This document shows, in pieces, positions 7,638 to 15,034 of a DNA stretch of 25,908 nucleotides; position 1 is the first letter of the stretch; every line of letters starts with the position of its first letter. Source of the stretch: an uncultured Bacillota bacterium (GTDB lineage Bacteria > Bacillota > Limnochordia > Limnochordales > ZCTH02-B6); contig CALFSR010000164.1 of assembly GCA_937916565.1 (NCBI GenBank), positions 1-25,908 of the forward strand. Direction: 5' to 3'. The notes beneath the pieces were generated by a model. That model had not been told where the DNA came from and did no database searches. It saw nothing but the letters and a program-made list of their open reading frames with translations. The translations under genes and the position numbers were made by a program.

Positions 7638-7924
7638 GGAAACGCTCCTTCCGCGCGGGCGATTATTCCGCGAGCAAGAAAAGTTTCCTCCTGTTAAGTT
7701 TGCTGGCCCGGAGGAGAACGGTCCGTCAGGCGGAAAACCTCTAGGAACGCCTCGGAAGGCGGGAAGGGGAAGGCGGGCCGCCGTCGAATCGTAGTTCTAT
7801 TCCGATGAATCTTGCCCGTATACAAGCCTTAGGTGGACAAAGCCCACGGGGCGTCCTGCGCGCCCGTGGGCTCCGCATACGGCTGGCTTTAGGGCCTTGC
7901 AGACCATGAAAGGAGGTTTGCCGG
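7638..7924 (+). promoter_or_regulatory. Divergent control region between the mod operon and livJ, with leader hairpin
   Basis: This 287-base gap drives transcription both ways. On the livJ side AGCCCACGGG (7841-7850) pairs perfectly with CCCGTGGGCT (7863-7872) around a 12-base GC-rich loop. No U tract follows, so it looks like a leader or mRNA-stabilising hairpin rather than a terminator. TATACA (7819-7824) is a possible livJ -10, but I see no good -35. On the minus side I could not assign a convincing promoter. A perfect AAAGGAGG Shine-Dalgarno lies just before livJ. Confidence 0.5.
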
Positions 7925-9076
7925 ATGCGTAGCGTGCGAGTCGTCTTGTGCGCTGTGGCGGTGCTGGTCGCGGCGCTGGTGGCCGGTGCCGTCGCCGGGT
8001 TTGGCGCCGACGTCGCGTTTGCCCAGAGCGGCGCCTGGCGCTTCGGGGCGGTCCTGGTGCTGTCGGGGGACGGTGCTGCGTACGGAAACTCCCAGCGGGA
8101 GGGCCTTGAGCTCGCCCGGGACACCATCAACGCGGCCGGCGGCATCCACGGCATGCCCGTGGAGATCATCTTTGAGGACTCCCGGGGCGAGCGCACCGAC
8201 GCGGTCAACGCGGTGCTCAAGCTCATCAACCGCGACCGGGTTTTGGCCATCATCGGCCCCACGTATTCGCCCGAGATGTTCGCGGCCGGTCCGGCGGCGG
8301 ATCGCGCCCGCGTGACCATCATGGGCATCTCCACGACGGCGGTGGGCATCGGCGAGATCGGCGACTACGTCTTCCGCAACTCATTGCCGGAAGAGGGCGT
8401 CATTCCCACCACCATCCGGGTTTCCAAGGAGAAACTCGGGTACCGGACGGCGGCGTTGCTGTACTCCAACAACAACGACTTTACCAAGTCGGCCGCCGAG
8501 ACGATGGAGCGGGAGCTGCGGGCCAACGGCGTCCAGCTGGTGGCCATCGAGACGTTCCACGACGGCGACACCGATTTCCGGGCGCAGCTGACCAAGGTGC
8601 TGCAGGCCAACCCGGACGTGCTGGTCGTGTCGGCCCTTTACAAGGAAGCCGCGCTGCTGCTGCAGCAAGCCCGCCAGCTTGGTCTCAACCAGCCGGTCGT
8701 CGGCGGCAACGGGTTCAACTCGCCCGAGTTGTACCGGCTTGCGGGCGAGGCGGCGGAAGGCGCCATCGTGGGCAGCCCGTGGTTCCCGGGCCGGGACAAC
8801 CCGCTGGTCAAGGATTTCGTAGCCCGCTACCAGGAGCGCTACGGGCGGGTGCCTGACCAGTTCGCGGCCCAGGCCTACGACGGGCTGATGCTGTTCGCCG
8901 AGGCGGCACGGCGCTCAGGCAACCCCAATGACCGCCAAGGGTTCCGGAACGCCCTGGCCGGCATCCGCAACTTCGAGGGCGTCACCGGGCTGTTCTCCTT
9001 TGACGATCACGGAAACCCGATGATGGACGCCACCATCCTGCAGCTGCGCGGCGGCGAGTACGTGGAGTTTAAGTAA
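7925..9076 (+). CDS. livJ: ABC transporter substrate-binding protein, branched-chain amino acid type (LivJ-like)
   Basis: This 383-aa secreted binding protein belongs to the type I periplasmic-binding fold used by Leu/Ile/Val, amide and urea importers. An N-terminal hydrophobic segment ends in AFA at residue 33, a good signal peptidase I site; no lipobox cysteine is seen. Family features include FGAVLVLSGDGAAYG, AAGGIHGMPVEIIFEDSRG (the ligand-loop region), VLAIIGPTYSPEMFA and the later AAQAYDGLMLFAEA. The ATG at 7925 has an excellent AAAGGAGG 8 bases upstream. It is the first gene of a five-gene livJHMGF set. The true substrate cannot be told from sequence, because this family covers many amino acids and amides. 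Confidence 0.93.
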   Translation: MRSVRVVLCAVAVLVAALVAGAVAGFGADVAFAQSGAWRFGAVLVLSGDGAAYGNSQREGLELARDTINAAGGIHGMPVEIIFEDSRGERTDAVNAVLKLINRDRVLAIIGPTYSPEMFAAGPAADRARVTIMGISTTAVGIGEIGDYVFRNSLPEEGVIPTTIRVSKEKLGYRTAALLYSNNNDFTKSAAETMERELRANGVQLVAIETFHDGDTDFRAQLTKVLQANPDVLVVSALYKEAALLLQQARQLGLNQPVVGGNGFNSPELYRLAGEAAEGAIVGSPWFPGRDNPLVKDFVARYQERYGRVPDQFAAQAYDGLMLFAEAARRSGNPNDRQGFRNALAGIRNFEGVTGLFSFDDHGNPMMDATILQLRGGEYVEFK

Positions 9077-9108
9077 GCGGGAGCGAGCGATTCGGAAAGG
9101 CCCCTAAG

Positions 9109-9165
9109 AGCCGCTTTTTCGGCGGCTGAGTCACGGCGCGGCGCGGTCCTTTTGGGCCGCGCCGC
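9109..9165 (+). repeat. Two stem-loops between livJ and livH
   Basis: Hairpin one is AGCCGC (9109-9114) with GCGGCT (9122-9127) around a T-rich loop. Hairpin two is GCGGCGCGGTCC (9138-9149) with GGGCCGCGCCGC (9154-9165), 12 bp including one G-U pair, closing a TTTT tetraloop. Neither has a U tract after it. They probably stabilise the livJ mRNA 3' end or partly stop transcription, so that the binding protein is made in excess over the membrane subunits. Confidence 0.7.
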
Positions 9166-9195
9166 GGCCGGTGCAGACGGGAGCGCACGACGACC

Positions 9196-10077
9196 GTGTG
9201 GATGCAGCAGCTCATCAACGGCGTGAGCCTGGGAGCGACCTACAGCCTCGTCGCCCTCGGGTACACCCTCGTCTTTGGCACGTTGGGCATCATCAACATG
9301 GCTCACGGCGAGATCTTCATGTTCGGCGCCTTCTTTGGCCTGCTGCTGGCCGAAACCGGCGTGCTCAGCGCCGCGGCGATGCTGGCCGTGGCGGCCGGCG
9401 GGGCCGCCGTGATGGGCCTGCTCCTCGAGTACATCGCCCTGCGGCCGTTGCGCCGCTGGCGCGGGGGGCACCTCACGCCCCTCATCAGCACCATCGGCGT
9501 CGGCATCTTTTTGCGCAGCCTGGCGCTGCACCTGTTTGGCCCCGAGTCCCAGGTTTTCCCGGCCGCGCTGCGGGGCGGCAACTACCGCCTTGGCGGCGCG
9601 GTCGTGACCGAAGTGGACCTCGTCATCTTGACGACGGGGCTCTTGCTCATGCTGGGCTTGTGGCTGCTTCTTTCCCGCACCAAGCTCGGCAAGGCCATGC
9701 GGGCCACGGCCGAAAACGAGGCGACGGCGGCGCTCCTTGGCGTCAACACCGAAGCCATCATCGCGGTCACCGTCGTGCTGGCGGCGGCCTTGGGCGGCGT
9801 CGCGGGCGCCCTGGTCGGTCTCTCCTTTGCCGTGAGCCCGACCATGGGCTTGCCGTATGGTCTCAAGGGGTTGTCCATCATCGTGCTGGGCGGCATGGGC
9901 AACGTCGTCGGCGCGATGGCCGGAGGCCTCATCCTCGGTTTCGCCGAGGTCATCACGGTGCAGCTTTTCTCATCGTCATGGCGGGACGCAGCGGCCTTTG
10001 CGCTCCTTTTCCTGTTGCTCGTGGTGAAGCCGGAAGGGTTGTTCGGGCGGGCGCACCAGGCGGGAGGCAAGGCGTGA
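9196..10077 (+). CDS. livH: Branched-chain amino acid ABC transporter permease LivH
   Basis: A 293-aa membrane permease with about eight hydrophobic helices. It opens with the LivH signature QQLINGVSLGATYSLVALGYTLVFG, listed here as family N-terminus, then GIINMAHGEIFMFGAF. The cytoplasmic loop TKLGKAMRATAENEATAALLGVN contacts the ATPases, and the C-terminal half carries GLKGLSIIVLGGMGNVVGAMAGG. The GTG at 9196 is preferred because GGGAG lies about 13 bases upstream; an ATG two codons later is possible. It ends one base before livM. LivH pairs with LivM to form the translocation pore. Confidence 0.94.
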   Translation: MWMQQLINGVSLGATYSLVALGYTLVFGTLGIINMAHGEIFMFGAFFGLLLAETGVLSAAAMLAVAAGGAAVMGLLLEYIALRPLRRWRGGHLTPLISTIGVGIFLRSLALHLFGPESQVFPAALRGGNYRLGGAVVTEVDLVILTTGLLLMLGLWLLLSRTKLGKAMRATAENEATAALLGVNTEAIIAVTVVLAAALGGVAGALVGLSFAVSPTMGLPYGLKGLSIIVLGGMGNVVGAMAGGLILGFAEVITVQLFSSSWRDAAAFALLFLLLVVKPEGLFGRAHQAGGKA

Positions 10078-10078
10078 T

Positions 10079-11065
10079 ATGACCGACTTCCTGGGGGACG
10101 TCCTCAACCCCTACAACCTGCAAGTCGTCATGCTCATCGCCATCAACTGCCTTTTGGGCCTGAGCGTCTGGGTTCCGCTATCGGCCGGGCAGTTGTCCCT
10201 GGGCGGCGCGGGTTTTATGAGCCTGGGCGCCTATACGGCGGCGCTTTTGTCCATGCAGGCCGGCTGGTCGATGCCGCTTGCCATCCTTGCCGGCGCCTTG
10301 GGCGCGGCCTTCGTCGCTTTCCTCCTGGGCTACCCCACCTTGCGGCTGCAAGGGGTGTACCTCGCCATCGCAACGCTGGCCTTTGGCGAGATGGTGCGCA
10401 TCCTCGCCCTCAACCTACGCATCACCAACGGCGCTCTGGGTCTTGCCGGGATCCCGCAGATGGTCGATGAGGTGAGCTGGTATCTGTGGGACAACACGTC
10501 CTTGGGCAGCAGCATGGGACCGTGGGACCCGCACACCGTGGCGAGCCTTATCATGGTGGGCCTGCTCTACCTCATCCTCGGGCTGGCGGTCTATTGCTTA
10601 TTGCGGCAGGCGTCGTCGCGGGTGGGCCGGGCGCTGCGGGCGATCCAGGCCGACGAGCTGGCGGCCAAGGCGATGGGCGTCGACACCCGCTACTACAAGC
10701 TGCTCGTGTTCACGCAGAGCGGGTTTCTGGCGGGGCTGGCCGGGGGCATCTACGCCCACCTTTACTATTTCATCGGACCGGGCGACTTCGGCTTCAACCG
10801 GGCCATCGAGATGCTTTTGTACGTCGTGCTGGGCGGCATGCAGACGTTGTGGGGGACGCTGGTGGGCGCGGCGGCTTTGACGACCCTGCCCGAGCTGCTC
10901 CGGTTTTCGGCCAGCTACCGGCTGATGGCGTACGGGAGCCTGCTGGTGCTGCTCATGACCTTCCGGCCCGAAGGGCTGCTTTCGGCCGCGACGGTTGAGA
11001 GGCTTTCGTTCCGCAGCCGCCGGCGGCGTGCGGCGACGGCGCCTCCGCGGGAGGGAGCGGCCTAA
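10079..11065 (+). CDS. livM: Branched-chain amino acid ABC transporter permease LivM
   Basis: A 328-aa permease partner of LivH, with the LivM hallmarks LSLGGAGFMSLGAYTAALL near the N-terminus, LRLQGVYLAIATLAFGE, ITNGALGLAGIP, the loop GRALRAIQADELAAKAMGVD that docks on the ATPase, and VLGGMQTLWGTLVGAA. The C-terminus is a short basic, non-membrane tail. GGGAGG upstream gives the ribosome-binding site. Its TAA overlaps the livG start by one base (TAATG), so the two are translationally coupled. Confidence 0.94.
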   Translation: MTDFLGDVLNPYNLQVVMLIAINCLLGLSVWVPLSAGQLSLGGAGFMSLGAYTAALLSMQAGWSMPLAILAGALGAAFVAFLLGYPTLRLQGVYLAIATLAFGEMVRILALNLRITNGALGLAGIPQMVDEVSWYLWDNTSLGSSMGPWDPHTVASLIMVGLLYLILGLAVYCLLRQASSRVGRALRAIQADELAAKAMGVDTRYYKLLVFTQSGFLAGLAGGIYAHLYYFIGPGDFGFNRAIEMLLYVVLGGMQTLWGTLVGAAALTTLPELLRFSASYRLMAYGSLLVLLMTFRPEGLLSAATVERLSFRSRRRRAATAPPREGAA

Positions 11066-11820
11066 TGCTTGAGCTGCGCGGGGTGAGCATCTCCTTTGGC
11101 GGCGTGCAAGCCGTGGACCACGTCAACATGGACGTGGCGGACGGCGAAATCGCCGGGCTCATCGGGCCCAACGGCGCCGGCAAGACGACGGTGTTTAACC
11201 TCATCACGGGAATCTACGCGCCCGACTCGGGCACCATCAAGTTTCGCGGGAAGGCCATTCAGGGGCTGCCGCCCCACCGCATCACCGAACTCGGCGTCGC
11301 CCGGACGTTTCAAAACATCCGCCTGTTTGGCACCGCGAGCGTTCTCGAGAACGTCATGATGGCCCGCCACTGCAGGACGCGCAGCGGCTCGCTCGCGGCC
11401 ATCTTTCAGACCCCCGGCCACCGGCGTGAGGAAGAAGAGACGCGCCGGCGGGCTCTGGAGTTGCTCGAGTTCGTCGACCTTGCGGACGCCCGGGACGTGC
11501 GGGCCGCGGACTTGCCCTACGGCCGGCAGCGGCGGCTTGAGATAGCCCGGGCCCTGGCGACCGAACCGCAGCTGCTTTTGCTCGATGAGCCCGCGGCCGG
11601 CATGAACGAAACCGAGAGCGAGAGCGTCATGGGGCTTATCCGGCGCATTCGCGACGAACTGCGCAAGACGGTGCTCCTGATCGATCACGACATGAATGTC
11701 GTCATGGGCTTGTGCGATCGCATCACGGTGCTCAACTTCGGCCGGCTGCTGGCCCACGGCCGCCCCGAAGAGGTGCGCACCAACCCGGACGTCATTGAGG
11801 CGTATTTGGGGAGGGAGTAG
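11065..11820 (+). CDS. livG: Branched-chain amino acid ABC transporter ATP-binding protein LivG
   Basis: A 251-aa cytosolic ATPase of the transporter. The Walker A motif GPNGAGKTT is at 34-42 and the Q-loop lies in ARTFQNIRLF. The ABC signature is the LivG-type LPYGRQRRLEIARAL at 150-164 rather than LSGGQ. Walker B LLLLDEPAAGM follows at 170-180 and the switch histidine is H208 in LIDHDM. The C-terminal VIEAYLGRE ending is typical of the LivG/LivF pair. It would form a heterodimer with LivF, whose gene starts 3 bases after this stop. Confidence 0.95.
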   Translation: MLELRGVSISFGGVQAVDHVNMDVADGEIAGLIGPNGAGKTTVFNLITGIYAPDSGTIKFRGKAIQGLPPHRITELGVARTFQNIRLFGTASVLENVMMARHCRTRSGSLAAIFQTPGHRREEEETRRRALELLEFVDLADARDVRAADLPYGRQRRLEIARALATEPQLLLLDEPAAGMNETESESVMGLIRRIRDELRKTVLLIDHDMNVVMGLCDRITVLNFGRLLAHGRPEEVRTNPDVIEAYLGRE

Positions 11821-11823
11821 GCC

Positions 11824-12546
11824 GTGCTGCGGGTCCAAGACGTCCACGCCGGCTACGGTGCGGTCAAGGTTTTGAAAGGCATCCGCCTGGAGGTGCCGGC
11901 GGGCAAGATCGTCGCCCTCATCGGCGCCAACGGCGCGGGCAAGACCACGACCTTGCGCGTCATCGCCGGTCAGCTGCGCCCGCAGTCGGGCCGCGTCAGC
12001 TTTAACGGGCAGGACATCAGCCGCCAGCCGGCCTACGTCCGTCCCCGCGGTGGCCTTGTCCACGTGCCCGAAGGCCGTGCCATCCTTGCCCGCATGACGG
12101 TGCAGGAAAACCTTGAGATGGGCGCGTACGCGCGCGGCGACGGCGGCGTTAAGGACGACCTCGAGCACGTTTTCGCCCGTTTCCCGCGGCTAAAGGAGCG
12201 GCGGCGCCAGGCGGCCGGCACTTTGTCCGGCGGCGAGCAGCAGATGCTGGCTATTGGCCGCGCCCTCATGGCCCGCCCAAAGCTCCTGCTCTTGGACGAG
12301 CCGTCCATGGGCCTCGCCCCTAAGGTAACGACGGAGATCTTTCAGCTCATCCAGCAGATCAACCGGGAAGGCACGACCATCCTGCTGGTCGAGCAAAACG
12401 CCCGCCAAGCCCTGCGCATCGCCGACTACGCCTACGTCATGGAAACCGGCCAGATCGCCCTGGAAGGCCCGGCGTCCGAGCTCATCCACAACCGGCGCGT
12501 GGTCGACGCGTACCTCGGAGGGGCTGCAACCGCCGCCCATCGCTAG
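11824..12546 (+). CDS. livF: Branched-chain amino acid ABC transporter ATP-binding protein LivF
   Basis: A 240-aa ATPase, partner of LivG. Walker A GANGAGKTT is at 34-42, the LivF-specific VHVPEGRAILARMTVQENLEMGA segment lies around 79-101 (given in part), the signature LSGGEQQMLAIGRALM is at 134-149, and Walker B LLLLDEPSMGL is at 154-164. The switch histidine position holds Q (LLVEQNA), as is normal in LivF. The start is GTG at 11824, directly after livG. It is the last gene of the liv operon. No rho-independent terminator is visible in the 60 bases after its stop. Confidence 0.95.
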   Translation: MLRVQDVHAGYGAVKVLKGIRLEVPAGKIVALIGANGAGKTTTLRVIAGQLRPQSGRVSFNGQDISRQPAYVRPRGGLVHVPEGRAILARMTVQENLEMGAYARGDGGVKDDLEHVFARFPRLKERRRQAAGTLSGGEQQMLAIGRALMARPKLLLLDEPSMGLAPKVTTEIFQLIQQINREGTTILLVEQNARQALRIADYAYVMETGQIALEGPASELIHNRRVVDAYLGGAATAAHR

Positions 12547-12602
12547 AACGTAGCAAGACGGACCCACCATACGACCGTTGCGTGACCTTGTTGATCCGGT
12601 GG

Positions 12603-13032
12603 AGCCGCTATACGGCACGTCGGCGGTGCCGCTGAGAAGGTAGGACGGCCGCGTTTTGCAGAAGAATATGGCAGGCGCAACGAGACTCACCTGGGGGGTG
12701 ATCCTCTGGCAACGAACCGCCTGCCTGTTCGTGCCTGATAGGGGACGGTGCCGATGCCAGTGAGGCTGGATGCACACCTACCGGTGGGGCGTGGGGAGGC
12801 CCGCGCCACAGTGGCCGATACAAGCCGGCCGAAAGATTTGGCCGGTGAAGTCGGTCGAGGTCCGGATTCGCAGACGCCGTGCGATGAAGCTGGAACCGGA
12901 AGTAATCGCCCGTCGCGGGCGGTGAATGGGTCTCTGCGCTAGCCAAGCCTGGAACCCGCCGCAGGGCGGGAAGAAGCGACGGAACCCTGCTCCCGAGTTG
13001 GTGACCGCAAAACCAACGAGGGAGTCGGGGGC
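12603..13032 (+). ncRNA. Candidate structured RNA / long leader upstream of the RNHCP gene
   Basis: About 430 bases with no credible protein frame but an ordered series of perfect helices: GGCAC/GTGCC (12614-12618 with 12626-12630); GGCAGGCG/CGCCTGCC (12670-12677 with 12718-12725) enclosing TCACC/GGTGA; CCAG/CTGG (12757-12769); CCGGCC/GGCCGG (12825-12830 with 12840-12845); TCCGG/CCGGA (12861-12865 with 12896-12900) enclosing TCGC/GCGA; CGCCCG/CGGGCG (12907-12921); CCCGCC/GGCGGG (12955-12970); and a final two-part hairpin (12990-13024). A possible long-range pairing is GCGCA..GAGAC (12675-12686) with GTCTCTGCGC (12930-12939). I do not recognise it as a known riboswitch. It may be a cis-regulatory leader, an independent small RNA, or an omega-RNA/HEARO-like element. 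The 5' end is uncertain; TATACG (12609-12614) is a weak -10. Confidence 0.5.
12990..13024 (+). promoter_or_regulatory. Hairpin sequestering the RNHCP Shine-Dalgarno
   Basis: CTCCC (12990-12994) pairs with GGGAG (13020-13024), and GTTGGT (12997-13002) with ACCAAC (13012-13017), around a 9-base loop. The GGGAG arm is also the ribosome-binding site, 8 bases before the ATG at 13033. Translation should therefore depend on opening this hairpin. Confidence 0.6.
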
Positions 13033-13362
13033 ATGGGCAGGAGAGAAGAAAACGCAGGATTTGTGTGCGAGCATTGCGGTGCACATGTCAAGCCGCTGAC
13101 CAACGGGAGCTACCGCAACCACTGTCCGGTTTGCCTGTATTCGAAGCACGTTGACGTCGTCCCGGGCGACCGGCGCAGCACTTGCCATGGGTTGATGCGG
13201 CCCGTGGACCTGATCTACAGACGCAAGAAAGGCTACCAGCTTGTGCACCGGTGCCTCCGGTGCGGCGTGGAGAAGGTCAACAAGGTAGCGGACGACACGG
13301 TGCAACCCGACGATTTGCTGAGCTGGATCCAGGGGCGGATCGCGGGGCGGAAACCCCGCTAG
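13033..13362 (+). CDS. RNHCP domain zinc-ribbon protein
   Basis: A 109-aa protein of the RNHCP family, named for the motif seen here at residues 28-32. Cysteine pairs C12-x2-C15, C31-x2-C34 and C74-x2-C77, with further C51, H30 and H39, suggest two zinc-binding knuckles. Other family landmarks are HVDVVPGDR and CHGLMRPV. The C-terminus is a short amphipathic segment with a basic tail. No function is established for the family to my knowledge; nucleic-acid binding is an inference from the zinc ribbons. It follows the structured 12603-13032 region and converges on the M48 gene. G+C looks lower than in its neighbours, hinting at a separate history. A GCGGGG/CCCCGC hairpin (13342-13359) sits on its last codons without a U tract. 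Confidence 0.88.
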   Translation: MGRREENAGFVCEHCGAHVKPLTNGSYRNHCPVCLYSKHVDVVPGDRRSTCHGLMRPVDLIYRRKKGYQLVHRCLRCGVEKVNKVADDTVQPDDLLSWIQGRIAGRKPR

Positions 13363-13393
13363 AGCGCCGGCTGGATGACGAGAACGCCCGCGC

Positions 13394-14962
13394 TCACCGG
13401 GTCAAGCGCCAGCTGCCCAGGATCTGATCCATCACCGCGTGGTGGGCGAGGAACTCCGAGCGGCGCAGCAGGAAGCCGAGCTCATAGGAGTAGCCGCCCG
13501 CCACGATGGTCGTCCCGTAAAAGGCCCAGAGTTCGCCGTTCTCGGCCCAGCCGGCGATGAAAGACGCGGCGTCCAGCCCGTCGATAGTCCGCCGCGAGAT
13601 GGGCTGGAGCACCTCAAAGCCCGGCCGGTTGCGCTCGAGCCAGTCGAGCCAATCCTGGGCCGTGGCGGCGGGCGTCGTACCCCGGCTCACGGGGTAGCGG
13701 TACATGTCCAGGTAAACATTGTTCGCCCGGTCGCCCAGTTGCCCCAGGAAGCTGCTCTGCGCGGAATCCCGGGTCGCGGCGGCAGACCACGTGCGCGGGA
13801 CTTCGATGGTAAAGAGCCCTTCGATGGAAAATGCCTGACCAACGCGGGTGATGCCGGCGCCCGGGACCCGGCCAGGGCCCGCGGCGGCCGGTTCACCGGG
13901 TTCACCGGCCTCGGCGGCACTTCCGGCCGTCTCGGCTGCGGGGCCCGCCGGGTCCGGCGCGGGCGCGCCGCCCCCGCGAGTTATCACCTTTATCCCGGGG
14001 CCGGGGCCCGCCGCTCCGTCGCCCGCCTGCCCGCCGGCCCCTCCGGCCTGCGGGGCGTTCGCCGCAGCCGTTCCATTGGCCGTGGCCGGCGACGAGGTGG
14101 ATGTGGCGGATGTCGCCGCCGCGGTCGCCCCGGCGGGCGTGCGGACGATGGGCAGCGAAGACGACACCGCAGGCCGGGCCGAGGTGGCGACGGCCAGGCC
14201 CGCCGCCCGCTGGCGGGCCCGCTCGATGCGGTCCGACGTCAGCGGGTGAGTGCTCAAAAACTCCAGGAACGGCACCTCATCGCCTTGCAGTTGTTGGAGC
14301 ACGCCAAAGAAGCGGACCATGCCCATGGGGTCAAAGCCCGCGGCGGCCGCGAGCCGCTGGCCGAGGTCGTCGGACTCGTGCTCTTGGTCCCGGCTCCAGC
14401 CGAGGCTGGTCAGTTCCGCCGCGATGACGGCGATGGTCTGCCAGGTTTCGTCGCTGTTGCCAAAGAGCAGCTGGAGCAGGAGCCCGACGCCCAGCTGGCG
14501 GCCGATGGTGTTCATGCCGTGCTTGTGCTCGACGTGGGCGATCTCGTGCCCGAGAACGTTGGCAAGGGCGTCGGCGTCACCGCCGACGTGGGCCAGGAGC
14601 CCGGTGGTGACGAAAAGGTACCCGCCCGGCGCGGCAAAAGCGTTGACGACGGGACTGTCCAGGATCTGGAGGGTGTAGGTAATCTCCTTGCGGCTGGCCT
14701 GGGAGGCCACCGCCTGAAAAATGGCGTCCACCCACTGCTGGTAAGCGGGGGCGAGGCGTACCGGCGGCCCGTATTCGGCGATGACGTTTTGCGCGACCGA
14801 CTCGCCGATCATGACCTCGACGCCGGTCAGCAGGTCCGCGAAGAAATCTTGCGCTGACGCCGCGGGCGCCAGCGCTCCCGCTATGGCGACCACCACCAGC
14901 AACCAGAGGACGGCGGTCCTCATCCGTTCGCCGCATTTGCCCCATCCATGCTGCATGCGCAT
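13394..14962 (-). CDS. Exported M48 family metalloprotease with C-terminal PsbP/DUF1795-like domain
   Basis: A 522-aa exported protein. The signal peptide (TAVLWLLVVVAIAGALAPAA, cleaved after ASA near residue 37) leads into an M48 peptidase domain with the zinc motif HEIAH at 139-143 and the distal acidic motif SRDQEHESDDLG, whose E194/E196 supplies the third ligand. THPLTSDRIERA is also typical of the BepA/LoiP group. An Ala/Pro/Gly-rich linker of about 80 residues follows. The last 150 residues (FTIEVPRTWS ... GLDAASFIAGW ... ILGSWRL) resemble PsbP/DUF1795 domains and the 16882-18174 protein. Likely role: quality control of exported proteins. The start may instead be the ATG at 14923, nearer the signal peptide. 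GGGGGTG lies before 14962. Confidence 0.88.
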   Translation of the reverse strand: MRMQHGWGKCGERMRTAVLWLLVVVAIAGALAPAASAQDFFADLLTGVEVMIGESVAQNVIAEYGPPVRLAPAYQQWVDAIFQAVASQASRKEITYTLQILDSPVVNAFAAPGGYLFVTTGLLAHVGGDADALANVLGHEIAHVEHKHGMNTIGRQLGVGLLLQLLFGNSDETWQTIAVIAAELTSLGWSRDQEHESDDLGQRLAAAAGFDPMGMVRFFGVLQQLQGDEVPFLEFLSTHPLTSDRIERARQRAAGLAVATSARPAVSSSLPIVRTPAGATAAATSATSTSSPATANGTAAANAPQAGGAGGQAGDGAAGPGPGIKVITRGGGAPAPDPAGPAAETAGSAAEAGEPGEPAAAGPGRVPGAGITRVGQAFSIEGLFTIEVPRTWSAAATRDSAQSSFLGQLGDRANNVYLDMYRYPVSRGTTPAATAQDWLDWLERNRPGFEVLQPISRRTIDGLDAASFIAGWAENGELWAFYGTTIVAGGYSYELGFLLRRSEFLAHHAVMDQILGSWRLTR

Positions 14963-15034
14963 GCTGCGACACCCCCGCCGCCGATCCCGAGCGGTCCTCG
15001 CCGCCGGCTCCCCCGGTTTCCGGTCTCTTGCCGG

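Noticed and set aside
12603..13032. Cobalamin riboswitch, RNase P RNA, tmRNA or group II intron
   Set aside because: I looked for their invariant elements (B12 box, RNase P core sequences, tmRNA ends with alanyl acceptor, domain V) and did not see them.
12608..13305. Small protein frames within 12603-13032, on both strands
   Set aside because: They lack ribosome-binding sites and homology, and they overlap the RNHCP gene or the ordered hairpins.
13342..13359. GCGGGG/CCCCGC hairpin as an RNHCP terminator
   Set aside because: It lies within the last codons and has no U tract.
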